Source: Pteria penguin | Lineage: Eukaryota; Mollusca; Bivalvia; Pterioida; Pteriidae | Length of the DNA: 64,000 nt | Assembly: GCA_035048485.1 (NCBI GenBank) | Contig: CM068580.1 | Location: 53,298,975 to 53,362,974 of the forward strand | Direction of reading: 5' to 3' | In this document: positions 48,216-59,990 of the stretch, piece after piece | Numbering within the stretch: position 1 is the stretch's first letter | Layout: the number at the start of each line of letters is the position of its first letter | Notes under the pieces: generated by a model | What the model was told of the DNA's origin: nothing | The model's database searches: none | The model's input: only the letters and a program-made list of their open reading frames with translations | Position numbers and translations under genes: made by a program

Positions 48216-49000
48216 GGAGACATGGTCCTGAAGCTCGTCCTCTCTGACTTTTAGTCGGGACTCCAACAGATCAAGGGTCTTCTGGCTTCCATACTGGCAG
48301 AGCAATTTTTCCTCATTTTGATGTCGCTTTTTATAATTTTGATACCATGATGTTTTTCTACATTACCATACGTAATTATATATTCTATGACCTGTCAACT
48401 TGAGAAGCCGGTGTGGCCTTGTGGATAAGGTGCTCGGCTCGTGATAGAGAGGTCCCGGGTTCGACTCCCGCCCTGGGCACACCGGTGCTCTGTCTTTTGG
48501 ATGAGACAGTAAAAACCAAGGTCCCGTGTCGCGGTACGCGTGGCACGTAAAAGATTCCTCACTGCTTCGGGTGGGTCAGCTGCAAAGGTCTAAATTTGTA
48601 TGCAATGCATCAGACAGATGCCGTCACCATATACGTGAAATAATCGTGGAGTGACGTAAAACAATAATTAATCAATCAATCAATCTCAGCTTGAGACGTT
48701 TGTTGACCCTTGATCTCTATATGGAGGAATATTTATATCTTTAAATGTGTGTCCTTTGATTATTCTGCTGTTGCGGTGAGTGGGAAGATGGGCCCGTAAA
48801 CCGGTTAACCAATTGATTGACTATTGTCATATCAAATGACCGTCCTAAATCCGTATCGTAACTGCACTATAATCGAATATTTTTGTGATGTCCTTATGTG
48901 TTTTTATCATTACATTAAATATTGTATATTTTCATGGTGAAGTCTGTCCAACGGCTGAGTCAGTAACTTTTCTATCTTCCTTTACATTATACATATTATA
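48216..49000 (+). mobile_element. 3' non-coding end of Penelope-like copy 2, split by SINE A
   Basis: Blocks GACATGGTCCTGAAGCTCG, AGTCGGGACTCCAACAG, TGTTGACCCTTGATCTC, GTGAGTGGGAAGATGGGCCC and GTAAACCGGTTAACC align with copy 1. The alignment breaks at 48395-48696, exactly where the SINE A sits. Unlike copy 1, the 3' end is not followed by an inverted copy. Confidence 0.8.
48406..48685 (+). mobile_element. SINE A, complete, 11-bp target duplication
   Basis: The reference copy for this family in the window (280 bp): head AGCCGGTGTGGCCTTGTGGA (A box), CCGGGTTCGACTCCC (B box), body TTTTGGATGAGACAGTAAAA, CGTGTCGCGGTACGCGTGGC, ACGTAAAAGATTCCTCACTG, CTTCGGGTGGGTCAGCTGC, GATGCCGTCACCATATACGTG, GGAGTGACGTAAAACAAT, tail AATTAATCAATCAATCAATC. 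It is flanked by TCAACTTGAGA (48395-48405) and TCAGCTTGAGA (48686-48696), one mismatch. It inserted into the Penelope-like copy 2 tail, so it is younger than that copy. Confidence 0.95.
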
Positions 49001-49440
49001 TTCATTTTAAAGGATATCGAATCCGGTTTTTTTTTATTATACCTTACAAGACTGATAATAGATATACTTCATTTGTTTGTAGCTTATTTATCCAATAACA
49101 CTGGTCATCTGACACTTTGATTTTCTCAAGAATATCAAGAAATCATGCCCACTATTACCACATAACAGAACTGTATCAGTCATCACAATGTCTACTTTCT
49201 TGCCACCTGGAATGTCGAAATCCAGCAGATTATGATAATCCTGATAGCTCATGCAATATCAGATAAATAATTTTACAAGTAAATGAAACAAGGGGAACAA
49301 TTTGTTAGAAGACATATTATACAATTCTAACTGAAAAATAGCCAACTATACAAATAACTTATATTTCTTGAACTACGGAATATAATGTACGACTTCAAAA
49401 TTAACATCGATAAACTTCCTGCTATGTATTGACTCCCAAA
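49001..49440. other. No gene seen
   Basis: AT-rich spacer between the Penelope-like tail and the LINE fragment. Confidence 0.5.
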
Positions 49441-49878
49441 ACTACATGTACCTAAAATCCTCATGGTTTTCCTTATGAAATGTACTAATAAAATGGAAAA
49501 CAAAATCCAAGAAAGAGCACGAAGATTTATTTATAGTGATTTTAATAGTTCCTATGAAAATTTGTTACAAAAAGCCCATCTACCACCACTAGAACTCAGG
49601 AGACTCAGAGCCATGGCTCTAGAATGCCTTAAAATTATCCTTGGCCTTTCACCCATATGTTTATCTTAGTTAGCATTAAGGACAAATCTTATAGTTTTAG
49701 ATACACAAATCTTACAAATATACCAAATGTGAGAACCACTCTTTTAAACTCATTTATATACTCAACTGCTAAATTGTGGAATGATTCATTAGAGAATTTT
49801 AGACTACAATCACATTTTTTACAGTTTAAGAGCCTTTTATCATCTTGGTACGGCAAGGTATGTAATTGTTCTTCCTGT
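49441..49878 (+). pseudogene. LINE reverse transcriptase C-terminus, frameshifted
   Basis: Frame one reads CTNKMENKIQERARRFIYSD, FNSSYENLLQKAHLPPLELR and RLRAMALECLKIILGLSP, breaks near 49660, and continues in another frame as IKDKSYSFRYTNL, VRTTLLNSFIYSTAKLWNDS and a SSWYGKVCNCSSC ending. This is the conserved C-terminal segment of non-LTR (LINE) reverse transcriptases common in invertebrates: KxQERALRFxYxDFxSSY, then YxxRxxxxLxxPxxxT, then LWNxLP. The polymerase core and endonuclease are missing, consistent with 5' truncation on insertion. A (TTATA)n tail follows at once. Confidence 0.85.
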
Positions 49879-49979
49879 TCATATTATATTATATTATATT
49901 ATATTATATTATATTATATTATATTATATTATATTATATTATATTATATTATATTATATTATATTATATTATATTATTA
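49879..49979 (+). repeat. (TATAT)n pentanucleotide run at LINE 3' end
   Basis: About 20 units of a TTATA pentamer directly after the last cysteine-rich codons of the LINE fragment. This fits LINE families that end in a short tandem repeat rather than poly-A. Confidence 0.93.
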
Positions 49980-51289
49980 ATCTACTTCTGCTTTGCCCTT
50001 AATCTGCATTTGTATATTTCACTTGTTCATGTTATCTTTACCACCTGCTTTAAAGCTTACATTTTCATGTACCTAAAAATTGTTTCTTGTTACAAATCTG
50101 CAGTAATAATATAATATATGTATATTCTTATAATGTTGTCTTCAGTATGCTGGTGTCAGATATTTATTTTGTTTTTCTGTGTTACACTTGGTCTGCTTTG
50201 CTTTTATTTATATAGCAATTGTTGGTGCTAGGGTGTCATCCGACTAGTGAAAAGCGAAAAGTGATCCTCCAAGTACTGGCAAAACTAACTATAGATATGA
50301 TACTGTCTTTTAATGATATATACTTCCCTTGCTTTACTGTGTTGCCATTTTCACAAAATGATTTTATTTCTAGATCAATTCATTTCTTATTTTCAAATCA
50401 GATCATGTCAATTAAGCTTTTAAGATTTATTTGATCTCTACTTAATCAGTGCTATTTATTATATTGTTAAGTGGTAAATTTTAGCTAATTATAATTCTTT
50501 TAAATCTATCTAGGAAGTCTTAATCTATAAACTATTTATACCCCACGTATCTATATTTTGTGCTTATCTAAATTTTCATTTTATCAAACTGTATTAATCA
50601 ATCAGTAGTCTTAAATTAGGTCTAATTTTTACCTACATGTACATAATTTTCTTACAATCCCGTTAATAATTTGTTCTTAACTTGCACTGTATATATTTGT
50701 AATAGTTGTTACTATGTTTTATTTTATTTGCTATCCATGCTTGTGTTGTATTGTTTTTTTTTAAACTACCGACTTTAAATAAATATTCTTATCGCGAGCC
50801 CATACCGTCTGTAACTTATATTTCTGATTACGTTAGTTGCATAACAATTCAGCAATCCAAACTACACTTCTCCATTATTAAATATTAAAGGATCAGATAG
50901 GTAATGACATATCTGTAGCGCTGGACCGCCATCGCTTATGTAATCTTCCACGCCAATTCAATTCACTACAGATTTAATTAATTTGTTTGCTTAATACTTG
51001 TCTCATTTCATATTCACCTTTTCATGATCAAGCAAGAGTTCCAGTTATCAAAATTTAATGATAATGAAATTCATATTATTAAAAAAAAGTCGTACTTGAA
51101 TAATTTCAGAATAATTATAATGTTATTCGCGTATTATTCTTCCAATGAGTACTAAACAGTCAAAATAATAAGAGCAAGGATTTAAAATCTGCGAGAGCGT
51201 CTGCTCGCGAAATTACGCGGGTACTAACTCCTCGCTTTTACTTAGGAATCTCCAGTACGCTGTTGTTTCTAAGGTGAGTCTAAAGCATA
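49980..51289. other. No gene seen
   Basis: AT-rich, no recognised domain. A small GC-richer palindromic patch (GCGAGAGCGTCTGCTCGCG) lies at about 51193-51211. Confidence 0.45.
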
Positions 51290-52215
51290 ACTCTGCACCT
51301 CCAATAACTCCGGATTTTTTTTTTAACAAGCAATATAATTCTTACAAATATTGAACTTGCAATGAGATTTGTAATGCTATCACTGCTCTAATGAACAATA
51401 TCTATGGGCAATTTAACGGCAAGATATCTAGACAAAAAGTGGGAATTCCTATGGGCACCAGCTTAGCTCCTTTCGTGACAGACCTGTTTTTGCTTTGTTT
51501 TGAGAGGGACTTCATGATTCAACTTCAAAAATCTGGAGGATATACTTACCATCGATAACCCTGAGTTTGAAAAATACATTAAAGATAACTATCCTCCGGA
51601 ACTTCAACTCAATAAAGTCAACAAAAGTAATAAAGAATCACCTTTTTGGACCTCAATATCAAGATTAATGATAAACGTAAAGATTTCGGATTTCCTATTG
51701 TTACATTTTCATGGTTAGATGGCAATGTTCCTAGACTCCCATCATATGGTATTTAAATTTCACAAATTGTTTGATTTGCTAGAGCCTGTTTTAATGTTGT
51801 TTAATTTCATAACAAAAATATACAAATTACTTCAAAACTTTTGACGCAGGGTTACAAATACCATAAACTCAGAAAAACTTTCGGAAAATTCTGTAGATCT
51901 TACTCAGAGCTTTTATCAAAATTCGGAGATATTACTTTTCGCAAATTATGTGTCCAAAGGAATCTCCCATTCACATTTCTATGGTGATCTTGTAAATAAA
52001 AGTGGAAGGGTCAAAAGCTCCCATGACTTCATCGCATCAGGTTTTAGATAATCAAACGTCTTCGCCATCCGCAATAAGACCACCTAAGATCATCGCTAAG
52101 ACAGTAGGTCTTGTACTAGACCCCTCTACAGCCATTTACAGTCTTTTTCTGGAGCGTTGCACTCTAACAGGACGATGGGGACCCTATGACCAGAGACGCA
52201 AATCCGGAAATACGG
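51290..52215 (+). pseudogene. Penelope-like reverse transcriptase, degraded (copy 3)
   Basis: NNIYGQFNGKISRQKVGIPM and GTSLAPFVTDLFLLCFERDF show the best-preserved GIPMGT motif in the window. The catalytic box is then lost: a deletion after QLQKS joins it to LEDILTIDNPEFEKYIKDNY, so YLDD has become a partial LED. Further on PELQLNKVNKS, FPIVTFSWLDGNVPRLPSYG, LLTQGYKYHKLRKTFGKFC and YSELLSKFGDITF appear in shifting frames. It ends near LVLDPSTAIYSLFLERCTLT without the 3' non-coding end found in copies 1 and 2, so it is 3'-truncated or deleted. Inactive. Confidence 0.85.
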
Positions 52216-53371
52216 AGTTTATGAAAGCTCCGCATTTTAATAGCCTAAGTTGAGAACTTATTCTCAATTTAGTTAGTTTGATCTCTCATTCTGTTTATCA
52301 GTACCATTGGTAGGCATGTAACTCCTTTCTTTTCTGTCAATAAGTGTTTTAGCCTCTCAAAAACCCAAGTCTCAAAATTCATTGTTTAATGTTGTAAAAG
52401 TTTGTAGTCATAGTCATAGTCAAAGTGTAATCATTTTCTACCGCGCTTTATCTTTTTCCCATGCTCGTATTCCTCCACGCACGCCATTGTTGTTGTTTTC
52501 TACAGTGAATATCCGCGCACGCGCATGATTGTGAGCAGAGCATCACCTTCTGTAGAGAAGTGAAACAAACCGATTTTAAGTCGACTTTATATGAAAACAT
52601 TGAGGGATTTTAGTTTTAAATTTTGCAATTAACGCAAAATTTATAATTTACGCAATACAGGAAAAATAAGATACTATCGTAATTATTCTTTTCATGCTAT
52701 AATTTTCCAGTCTCGGACCAGGTTCCTTTAATGTTTAAGACAAAAATATTGCCTGTAGTTCTATAATTACTTCTAAAACCTACTTGAAATGGTCTTAGAA
52801 AGACAATCGATTTTATATAAGTGTTAGTATTAATTATAAAATACCACTGAAACGTTTACCCAGGCTTCTATTGACATCGATTCCTCTGTAGTTGTTTTGT
52901 ATCTGGTCTCCAGGTTCGTATATCTTATTCGTTAGAGGTTCCATGTTTTCCATGATTAAGAACTTTTTAAAACAAGTTTTACTGCACACTGTAATAAGGA
53001 GGAGAACGATTGAGACTGTTTTGATAGATCTGTATTAGTATAATGTCATTTCCTGCACTTCAAGTACTTTTAAGCTTTGAATAATGTGAAATCTAATAAA
53101 TTATTTTATTTCTTTTAGAGTTATCTTTCTTTGTCCGAAGAAAATTTTTATAATGGTTAAAATCTTTGATATCAATGGTAGTCGGGGCATTTATTATTGA
53201 TTTTTTCAATTATTTATCAATTTCCAAATATTTTGTTATATTTCAATCAGCTGTATTTAATTTTTCAGATAAGTTATGGTAATTTTTTTTCAATTTGTTC
53301 AGGTAATTCTCTTTTGGTGGTGTAGGGCAGCACTTCCCGTTGGTTGGTTTCTAAAGGTGCGTTGCATATAC
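52216..53371. other. No gene seen
   Basis: AT-rich. A CG-containing patch (CCGCGCACGCGCATG) near 52512 has no further support as a promoter or CpG island. Confidence 0.45.
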
Positions 53372-53481
53372 GACGAAATAGAAAAGTCGGTAAAACGTTC
53401 TTATCCTTAATGAAACCCTCAAAGCAACAAGGCACAAAGGGGGAGACCCGGCATTTACGATGATCGAAATCAAGTGTAAGT
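53372..53481 (-). CDS. Candidate exon, cadherin-repeat-end-like
   Basis: On the minus strand an acceptor-like ATCGAATTATTTCAG leads in phase 1 into LHLISIIVNAGSPPLCLVAL and RVSLRI, preceded by a split Asp/Asn-type codon. The run x-L-x-x-I-x-x-A-G-S-P-P-L followed by alternating hydrophobics is the signature of the last third of a cadherin repeat ('AxDxGxPPLS..VxVxV'). A GTATAT donor could end it at 53372. A competing 78-codon frame (53274-53510) covers the same bases. Evidence is a short motif plus moderate splice sites. Confidence 0.28.
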
Positions 53482-53913
53482 CTGAAATAATTCGATTTTC
53501 CTATGTACATTTATACCCAGAGTTCCCACAAGTCAAATCCTACTAATACTTCTGTTATACTCCACGAAGCCACCTGGTGCAACAAATGTTTATATATCAA
53601 GAATAATCGACATACAATACAACTAGTAAGAGTTTACTACAATCTAACATAATAGAGTCTATTGACCATGAGATGGTTAAGAGTTGACATCAAAGTTAAA
53701 TAATAGTCATTTGGTCACACTGACCACTACAGGTATATCAATGGGTGGATCATAGGCAGCGTTCGTTCTGGCCAGGAGGTCAATAATGTGTGAAAAAGAG
53801 TTGTCATTTTTATGTCAATATTCTTAGACTAGGAATTTTGCAAACACGTGTATCAGTTTTCAAATATATTCTGATTTTGAAATGATTTTGACAGAAGCCT
53901 AGAAAACATCATT

Positions 53914-54059
53914 CAGAGGCGGATTTAGAGGGTGCCGCCCCACTAGCTTTTCGCCACATATTTACAAATAAAAATTCAGATTTGGCACCAAAATGGTCGA
54001 GTAGTGTGGCAAATACACATGTGCCCCCCCCCTTTTCGGACATCCTCGATCTGCCACTG
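53914..54059. mobile_element. 146-bp MITE with imperfect TIRs and 5-bp target duplication
   Basis: The left end CAGAGGCGGATTTAGAGG and right end CCTCGATCTGCCACTG are inverted with a few mismatches. TCATT flanks both sides (53909-53913, 54060-54064). The interior holds a C-homopolymer run. Ends and 5-bp duplication resemble the element at 41153-41335. Confidence 0.75.
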
Positions 54060-54064
54060 TCATT

Positions 54065-55717
54065 CGTTGAAATGCATGTACTATAATTCTTCTTATCTAT
54101 TCCATAGGATTTGCATTCAGCCATCCACCTAGATTTAATTATGACGTGCCGAGCTATATCTTTATCCTTATATGACAAGGTACTCAAAAGCTTTCCGTGA
54201 AGATCAGATTTCGTATCTAGTTGTTTTCTGATCAGGTTATCAGGTATATAGTTTAGTGATATTAAACAGTCTTAGATATTAAACATGGTTAATTTGGACA
54301 TGTAAGCCATCATTCCTCGCAGTAAAATCTCCACATGTAAGAACGTCTATGTTTTGTGAGTATAAGTTAATTTCTTATTCAACCTGTAAGAATAGTTCAT
54401 CTGATATTTCTTTTGATCGATATTGTTTGATATATGTGAAACAAATATACAGCAGTTTTTCAGCCAGTATTTCAACGTTTAAAATTTAGCTACAGAAAGA
54501 ATTCTATTTGGCCAGCTTTATTGAAAATATTGGATCTAACGGCAATATTTTAAAAAGAACATCACATCTAAGTATTGTTAATTAAAACATTATCTAATTT
54601 AGTCCTTGCTTAATCAATATACTTCCCAGATTTTTATAAATTTCAGTTGTTGGTAAATAATGTACAATATATTGCCAAACATTCACTACAAAATGACGTA
54701 CTTTGTCGTTTATGCACTTTTTCAGACATTATTAAAACTGAGATCGACTGTGGGCTACCTTCATTCAATACTAATTCTCTTCTACTTTCACTTTGTAACA
54801 TCACATGTTTTAGTATATAGCATTCATTAAGCACGCACTTCTCCTCGGAAATTAAAAAAAGGAAGACACCATCTCTTTGATGGTATGTTTGAACTGTTTT
54901 ATAAATGTTGATTAATTAGCATGCTTACGAAGTCATTTTTTGGGTCCAATTCCAACTGCTTTTTGAAGAGGTAAACGACTGGATTTAATACACGAGTGTT
55001 CGAAGTTCAAATGTCCTTTGAACCACAGGTTGTAAGGTCACTAGGGGTCACAGCACCCAAATACACAATCTGTTGTACAATTGTATCAGGGTGTTTTGAC
55101 CTTGAGCAGTCCACCTTACAACCTGTGCCTAGGTCTTCTCTGATAATGAGTACACTGCATCGGAGTACTACTCATAACGAGTGTATAAAACAGTTTAATA
55201 CTAAGCGAATTTTCGACACACATTTAACATAAGTTAAAAAATTTAATAAGATTTTTTTTTTTTTGTAAAATTTGTTGTTGAAATGACAAGTCAAGATTAA
55301 ATATCAGGCTGAGGGAAAGTTTTAAATGGATCTAATATACCCAGATCAAGCTAATACACAATGTAGATTCTTATGAAATTAAAAACAAATTTGATCGTTA
55401 GTTGGAAAAAAACATTGCAAATTTCTCAAAATAACTTTTTTTTAAATAAGCCCAGGCTTTCCCACCCTTGCCTTCCATGTCCCAGCCATTGGTTCCCTCC
55501 TTCCACCAGCCTGTCATATCCCTATTCCCCTAGCTTCCCACCTCTCTTCTGTTGGCCACCTTACTGACTGTCAGGCACTGATAGGGTCTTTTACATGCCA
55601 CAGCCAATCCCTGACACAGAACTGCTTTAGAAATATGATATATAACAGTCCTTGCCATGAGATTATATGTATACCAGTATGTATTTTTAGCAAGAAATAG
55701 ATTTTCTGTATCTGTAG
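54065..55717. other. No gene seen; one short inverted repeat
   Basis: ACAGGTTGTAAGG at 55026-55038 is complementary to CCTTACAACCTGT at 55112-55124, with a loop of about 75 bp. The 55450-55640 stretch is C/T-rich and GC-richer than its surroundings but has no recognised motif. Confidence 0.45.
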
Positions 55718-55914
55718 ACCCTCCTTCTAGTTCCAGTTGAAGGGAATAGATTCAATAAGACCAAAGAATCCTTCAGCCTATCAGGCCAAGACGACAGGAA
55801 GACAGGGACATTGTCATGGAGACATAGAATTGCCGTGGTCTGCCAACAGATTCAGAGTGGCTTGGAAAGGGGGGGAGGGGGGGTGGATGTCATAACTTTA
55901 AACATCTGGAAGAG
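55718..55914 (+). CDS. Weak candidate exon, unknown product
   Basis: After an acceptor-like ATTTTCTGTATCTGTAG an open segment reads TLLLVPVEGNRFNKTKESFS and continues hydrophilic (DDRKTGTLSWRHRIAVV..) to a possible donor GAG|GTATAT. It includes a G run that makes codons GGGG. No family is recognised, and it lies on the strand opposite to the cadherin-like candidates. Confidence 0.15.
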
Positions 55915-55999
55915 GTATATACCTATAATTATATTGATAGACAAAACTACAATACTGTGCAAAGACCACATTGGTCTATGTATCATAATGTCATTTTCT

Positions 56000-56535
56000 G
56001 ATATATTGTATCTATCTATATATAGTGTATATCTAGATATATTGTATCTATCTGTATATTGTATATCTAGATATATTGTATCTATCTGTATATTGTATAT
56101 CTAGATATATTGTATCTATCTGTATATTGAATATCTAGATATATTGTATCTATCTGTATATTGTATACCTAGAAATATTGTATCTATCTGTATATTGTAT
56201 ACCTAGATATATTGTATCTATCTGTATATTGTATATATAGATATATTGTATCTATCTGTATATTGTATATCTAGATATATTGTATCTATCTGTATATTGT
56301 ATATCTCGATATATTGTATCTATCTGAATATTGTATATCTAGATATATTGTATCTATCTGTATATTGTATACCTAGATATATTGTATCTATCTGTATATT
56401 GTATATCTAGATATATTGTATCTAACTGTATATTGTATATCTAGATATATTGTATCTATCTGTATATTGTATATCTAGATATATTGTATCTATCTATATA
56501 TAATGTATATCTAAATATATTATATCTATCTATAC
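56000..56535 (+). repeat. 34-bp minisatellite, about 16 units
   Basis: Units of GTATATCTAGATATATTGTA followed by TCTATCTGTATATT. The period is exactly 34 bp with few substitutions. Confidence 0.95.
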
Positions 56536-57449
56536 AATTGGGCACAACCATAAAGGGTTGGGAACAACTTCTGGTTTAAGAAATAATCACTCAAATGTAT
56601 ATAAATGTCTCTATTTATAGTAAGTAAACAAGTACTTCAAAGTTAAAAAAACTTAATTTAATTGGACTTTAAATCAATAAGGCACATTTTTTTAACACGG
56701 TAAATCCCAAAATACAGAAGAGGTTGACCTTTTTGAATTACAGCTTCTCAAATGTTGCAGCTACATGTATAAACTTCAAAACAATTAATTAAATAGGTCA
56801 ACTTCTTTTGTACATTATTTTCAGTATACTATACATGTACCCTTTTGATTTTCAAATCAAAATTCAAACTTTTTTTAATGTATTTGATTCAAAATTACAA
56901 ATTACTGCTATCAACTACTATTTTTTTCCATCTTCTGTTACAAGACTACTTTGTAGATCATGAGATCTGGCAAATGAAATGCAACTACAAATCTGACCCC
57001 TTAATTTATTCTTAGAAGTATGGAATGTCTAAGTAATAAATAATACACAATGTCTTATCATGTATTATAATAATACATGTACTAGTAAATGATAAGAAAT
57101 ATAAAAATACCATTTACTTGCAATAACACAATTTACAGTAATTTTTAATAATATGGTCAAATGAAAAAAAATTAAAACAAAAAAATGAAAAATAATTTTC
57201 TTGGTATTTATCTTGTAAAATAAATAAATCATTACATAATTCAACCCTAAATGATGATTTATTTGGAGTGTTCCCATTAAAACTTTTGCTATGTCCATGC
57301 TTCATAGAATTAATACAGTAGATAATAGACAACATTTACAAGATATGAGTTGTGATAAAATAAGCATGAATAAAAATAAAAGAAATAGAAAAGGTATACA
57401 TGTATATACACATACAGTATGTTTTTGTTTTTTGTTTGTTTGTTTGTAT
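56536..57449. other. No gene seen
   Basis: AT-rich. The 57065-57335 minus frames are Phe/Ile-rich and unconvincing. Confidence 0.45.
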
Positions 57450-57450
57450 G

Positions 57451-57482
57451 TTTTTTTTTTTTTTGGGGGGGGGGGGGGGGGT
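57451..57482 (+). repeat. T-run/G-run junction
   Basis: About 14 T followed by about 18 G, similar in form to the tract at 14231-14268. Confidence 0.9.
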
Positions 57483-57570
57483 TGCAGATGCCTCAAAAGA
57501 GAAATTGCAGTTGTCTTTGTCATGACAAATTCATTAAAATTCATGGTGTAACAAATGCAAGTCATAGAAA

Positions 57571-58282
57571 CTAGACCAGTCCAAACGGGACATATACCCC
57601 CATGGCAACAAAGTTGAATAACAGCAACTTGAAAGGGTAAGAATTTTAAGAATGGAATGGTTGTTGTCATCGGCAGGGGCCATTTTATATTTTCTGAAAT
57701 TAAATAATGCAATTTAAAACTCATTTGAAAGAATTTCAGATTTCTTTACACATTGACTTGACCTTGTTTAAGGTCATAACATGACCTTGGTTCAAGGTCA
57801 TAACTCAACCTTGGGTCAAGGGCAAAAATTGTGTGAACAGTCTAGGAGGAGTTGCGATGACAAGATGTCAAATATAATTCATAAATTTTTTTTAAGTTCA
57901 AAGGGTCATAACTCCTGCAAAAATTTACAGAGCAGAATTTTTTTCCCATCATGCACATTTTCAGGTGTTACTCTTTATTTCTGCCAAGTTTGGTGAAATT
58001 CCATTGAATGGTGTAGGAGGAGTTGCAATGATAAGCAACAAAATGTCAAATATAATTCAAAATTTTTTTAAGTTTAAAGGACAATTACTCCTGCAAAAAT
58101 TCTCTCCGTTCATGCACAACTTCATGTGCTACTCTTCATTTCTACCAGGTTTGGTGAAATTCCATTGAACAGTGGAGGGGGAGTTGCAATGACAAACTAT
58201 AATGTCTACAGACAGACAGATGGACAGACATGGTGATTCCAGTATACCTCCACCCACAACTTTGTTGCGGGGGGTATAATAA
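57571..58282 (+). mobile_element. TATACCCCC-type dispersed repeat, copy 2, with inverted ends
   Basis: TATACCCCCATGGCAACAAA (from 57593) is inverted at the other end as CAACTTTGTTGCGGGGGGTA (58257-58278); after allowing 3 extra bases the ends match over about 20 bp. The interior has three imperfect units of about 165 bp with GGAGTTGCAATGA, TGTCAAATATAATTCA, AACTCCTGCAAAAAT and TTTGGTGAAATTCCATTGAA. It shares start and end words with copy 1 at 6976-7626, including sequence just outside the inverted ends, so the true boundaries may be wider. No transposase. Confidence 0.75.
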
Positions 58283-59274
58283 TGGTAAAGAACTATGAGA
58301 AAATATCATGGAAAGTTTAGTTGAGCATGGACATTTTAGTTATAGAATTATTTATATCTGTGCACTGCATGGGCCAACTATGCAGAACAATTACAGGAAA
58401 ACTGCATTTTTCAAAATTTTGCTGTTTGCTGTAACAAAAATGGTCCAGGCTGTTAAACATTTGTTAGTGTCAGATTTGGAGAAAATAGCAAACAGTGCGG
58501 AACTGCCACTTCCAAACATATTACTCCTGATCGTATAAAGCTGTGCAAAGTTACAAATCAGGTACTGAACTGAAAAACTTGCAAATCAGCTCCTGAGCTG
58601 GAAAAAATTCAAATCAGGTCATTCTTATTACTTGTTAATAGAAGTATTACATTCACAATGCAACAAAAACAACATTATTACATACACTGTGCAACAAACA
58701 CAACATTATGACATATACAATGTTGCAATAAACAACACTGTTACATACACAATGCAACAATAAACAACACTGTTACATAGATAATACAAAAAGAACAACA
58801 TTGTTATATACTCAATACAACAAAAACAATATTATTAGGATCTTATAATCAGTTAGCCTATCTTTTTACTGACTTTTTTTAGTCCTTTGTTTATTGTTTC
58901 AGTTTTATGCATGTATGGTGATTAAATAATTTTGTTGTGCTATAGAGTGCATGTCTCACTATAGCAAGATGTCTTGTGTATACATACATTAATTCATGTA
59001 AATCATGGGAGGCATGTCTGTGCTGCATCATGGTTATCCACATTGCATTTTCTTGATATTCTAAATTAAATCCAAAGGAATCAAATCACATAATGGTTTT
59101 TTATTTCTGCAAAAATATCTTAAATTTGCTTCTTAATTTCTAATTTTAAATTTTGAAAATTGTATAATGCACAGAGACCTTCCAAGATGGAATGAAGAAA
59201 AGACAGCTCAAGACATTATCCAGAAGGATTGACCATTCCTGTTCATGTCTGAGTGCATAGCAGAGTGAAATATT
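58283..59274. other. No gene seen; short tandem words
   Basis: Around 58645-58830, ACATACACAATGCAACAA-type words repeat loosely every 30-40 bp. The 58308-58538 frame has no recognised domain. Confidence 0.45.
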
Positions 59275-59990
59275 GTAACAAAGTTCCAGCTCCAAGCAGT
59301 GTGTATAGGTAAATGTCCTCCTGTGCATGATTTCAGTCTCTGAGTGCTTCTCTATAAATAAATGAACTCCTGTGCATGGTTTAAACCTTCAAGTTCTTCT
59401 TTGTAAGTAAATTTCCTCTTGTGCATGGTTTCAGCCTACTTGTACCTCTCTATAAATAAATGTCCTCCTGTGCATGATTTCAGCATTCTAGTGCCTCGCT
59501 ATAAGTAAATGCCCTCCTGTGCATGATTTCAGCCTTCGTAGTGCTTCACTATAAGTAAATGTCCTCCTGTGCATGATTTCAGTCTCTGAGTGCTTTTCTG
59601 TAAGTAAATGTTCTTCTGTGCATGGTTTCAGTCTTTGAGTGCTTCTCTATAAATAAATGTCCTCCTGTGCATGATTTCAGTCTCTGAGTGCTTCTTTATA
59701 AGTAAATGTCCTCCTGTGCATGGTTTCAGTCTCTGAGTGCTTCTTTATAAGTAAGTCCTTCTGTGCATGGTTTCAGTCTTTGAGTGCTTTTCTATAAGTA
59801 AATGTCCTCCTGTGCATGGTTTCAGTCCCTGAGTGCTTTTCTGTAAGTAAATGTTCTTCTGTGCATGGTTTCAGTCTCTGAGTGCTTCTTTATAAGTAAA
59901 TGTCCTCCTGTGCATGGTTTCAGTCTCTGAGTGCTTCTCTATAAATAAATGTCCTCCTGTGCATGGTTTCAGCATTCTAGTGCTTCTTCA
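59275..59990 (+). repeat. 47-49-bp minisatellite, about 14 units
   Basis: Units of TCTGAGTGCTTCTCTATAAA, TAAATGTCCTCCTGTGCATG and GTTTCAG. TGTGCATG recurs at 59322, 59371, 59420, 59469 and 59518 (49-bp steps) before settling to about 47 bp. Confidence 0.95.

Noticed and set aside
54643..54834. 63-codon minus frame as a cadherin-like exon
   Set aside because: Only a vague beta-strand look (VLNEGSPQSISVLIMSE); no acceptor or donor and no repeat signature.
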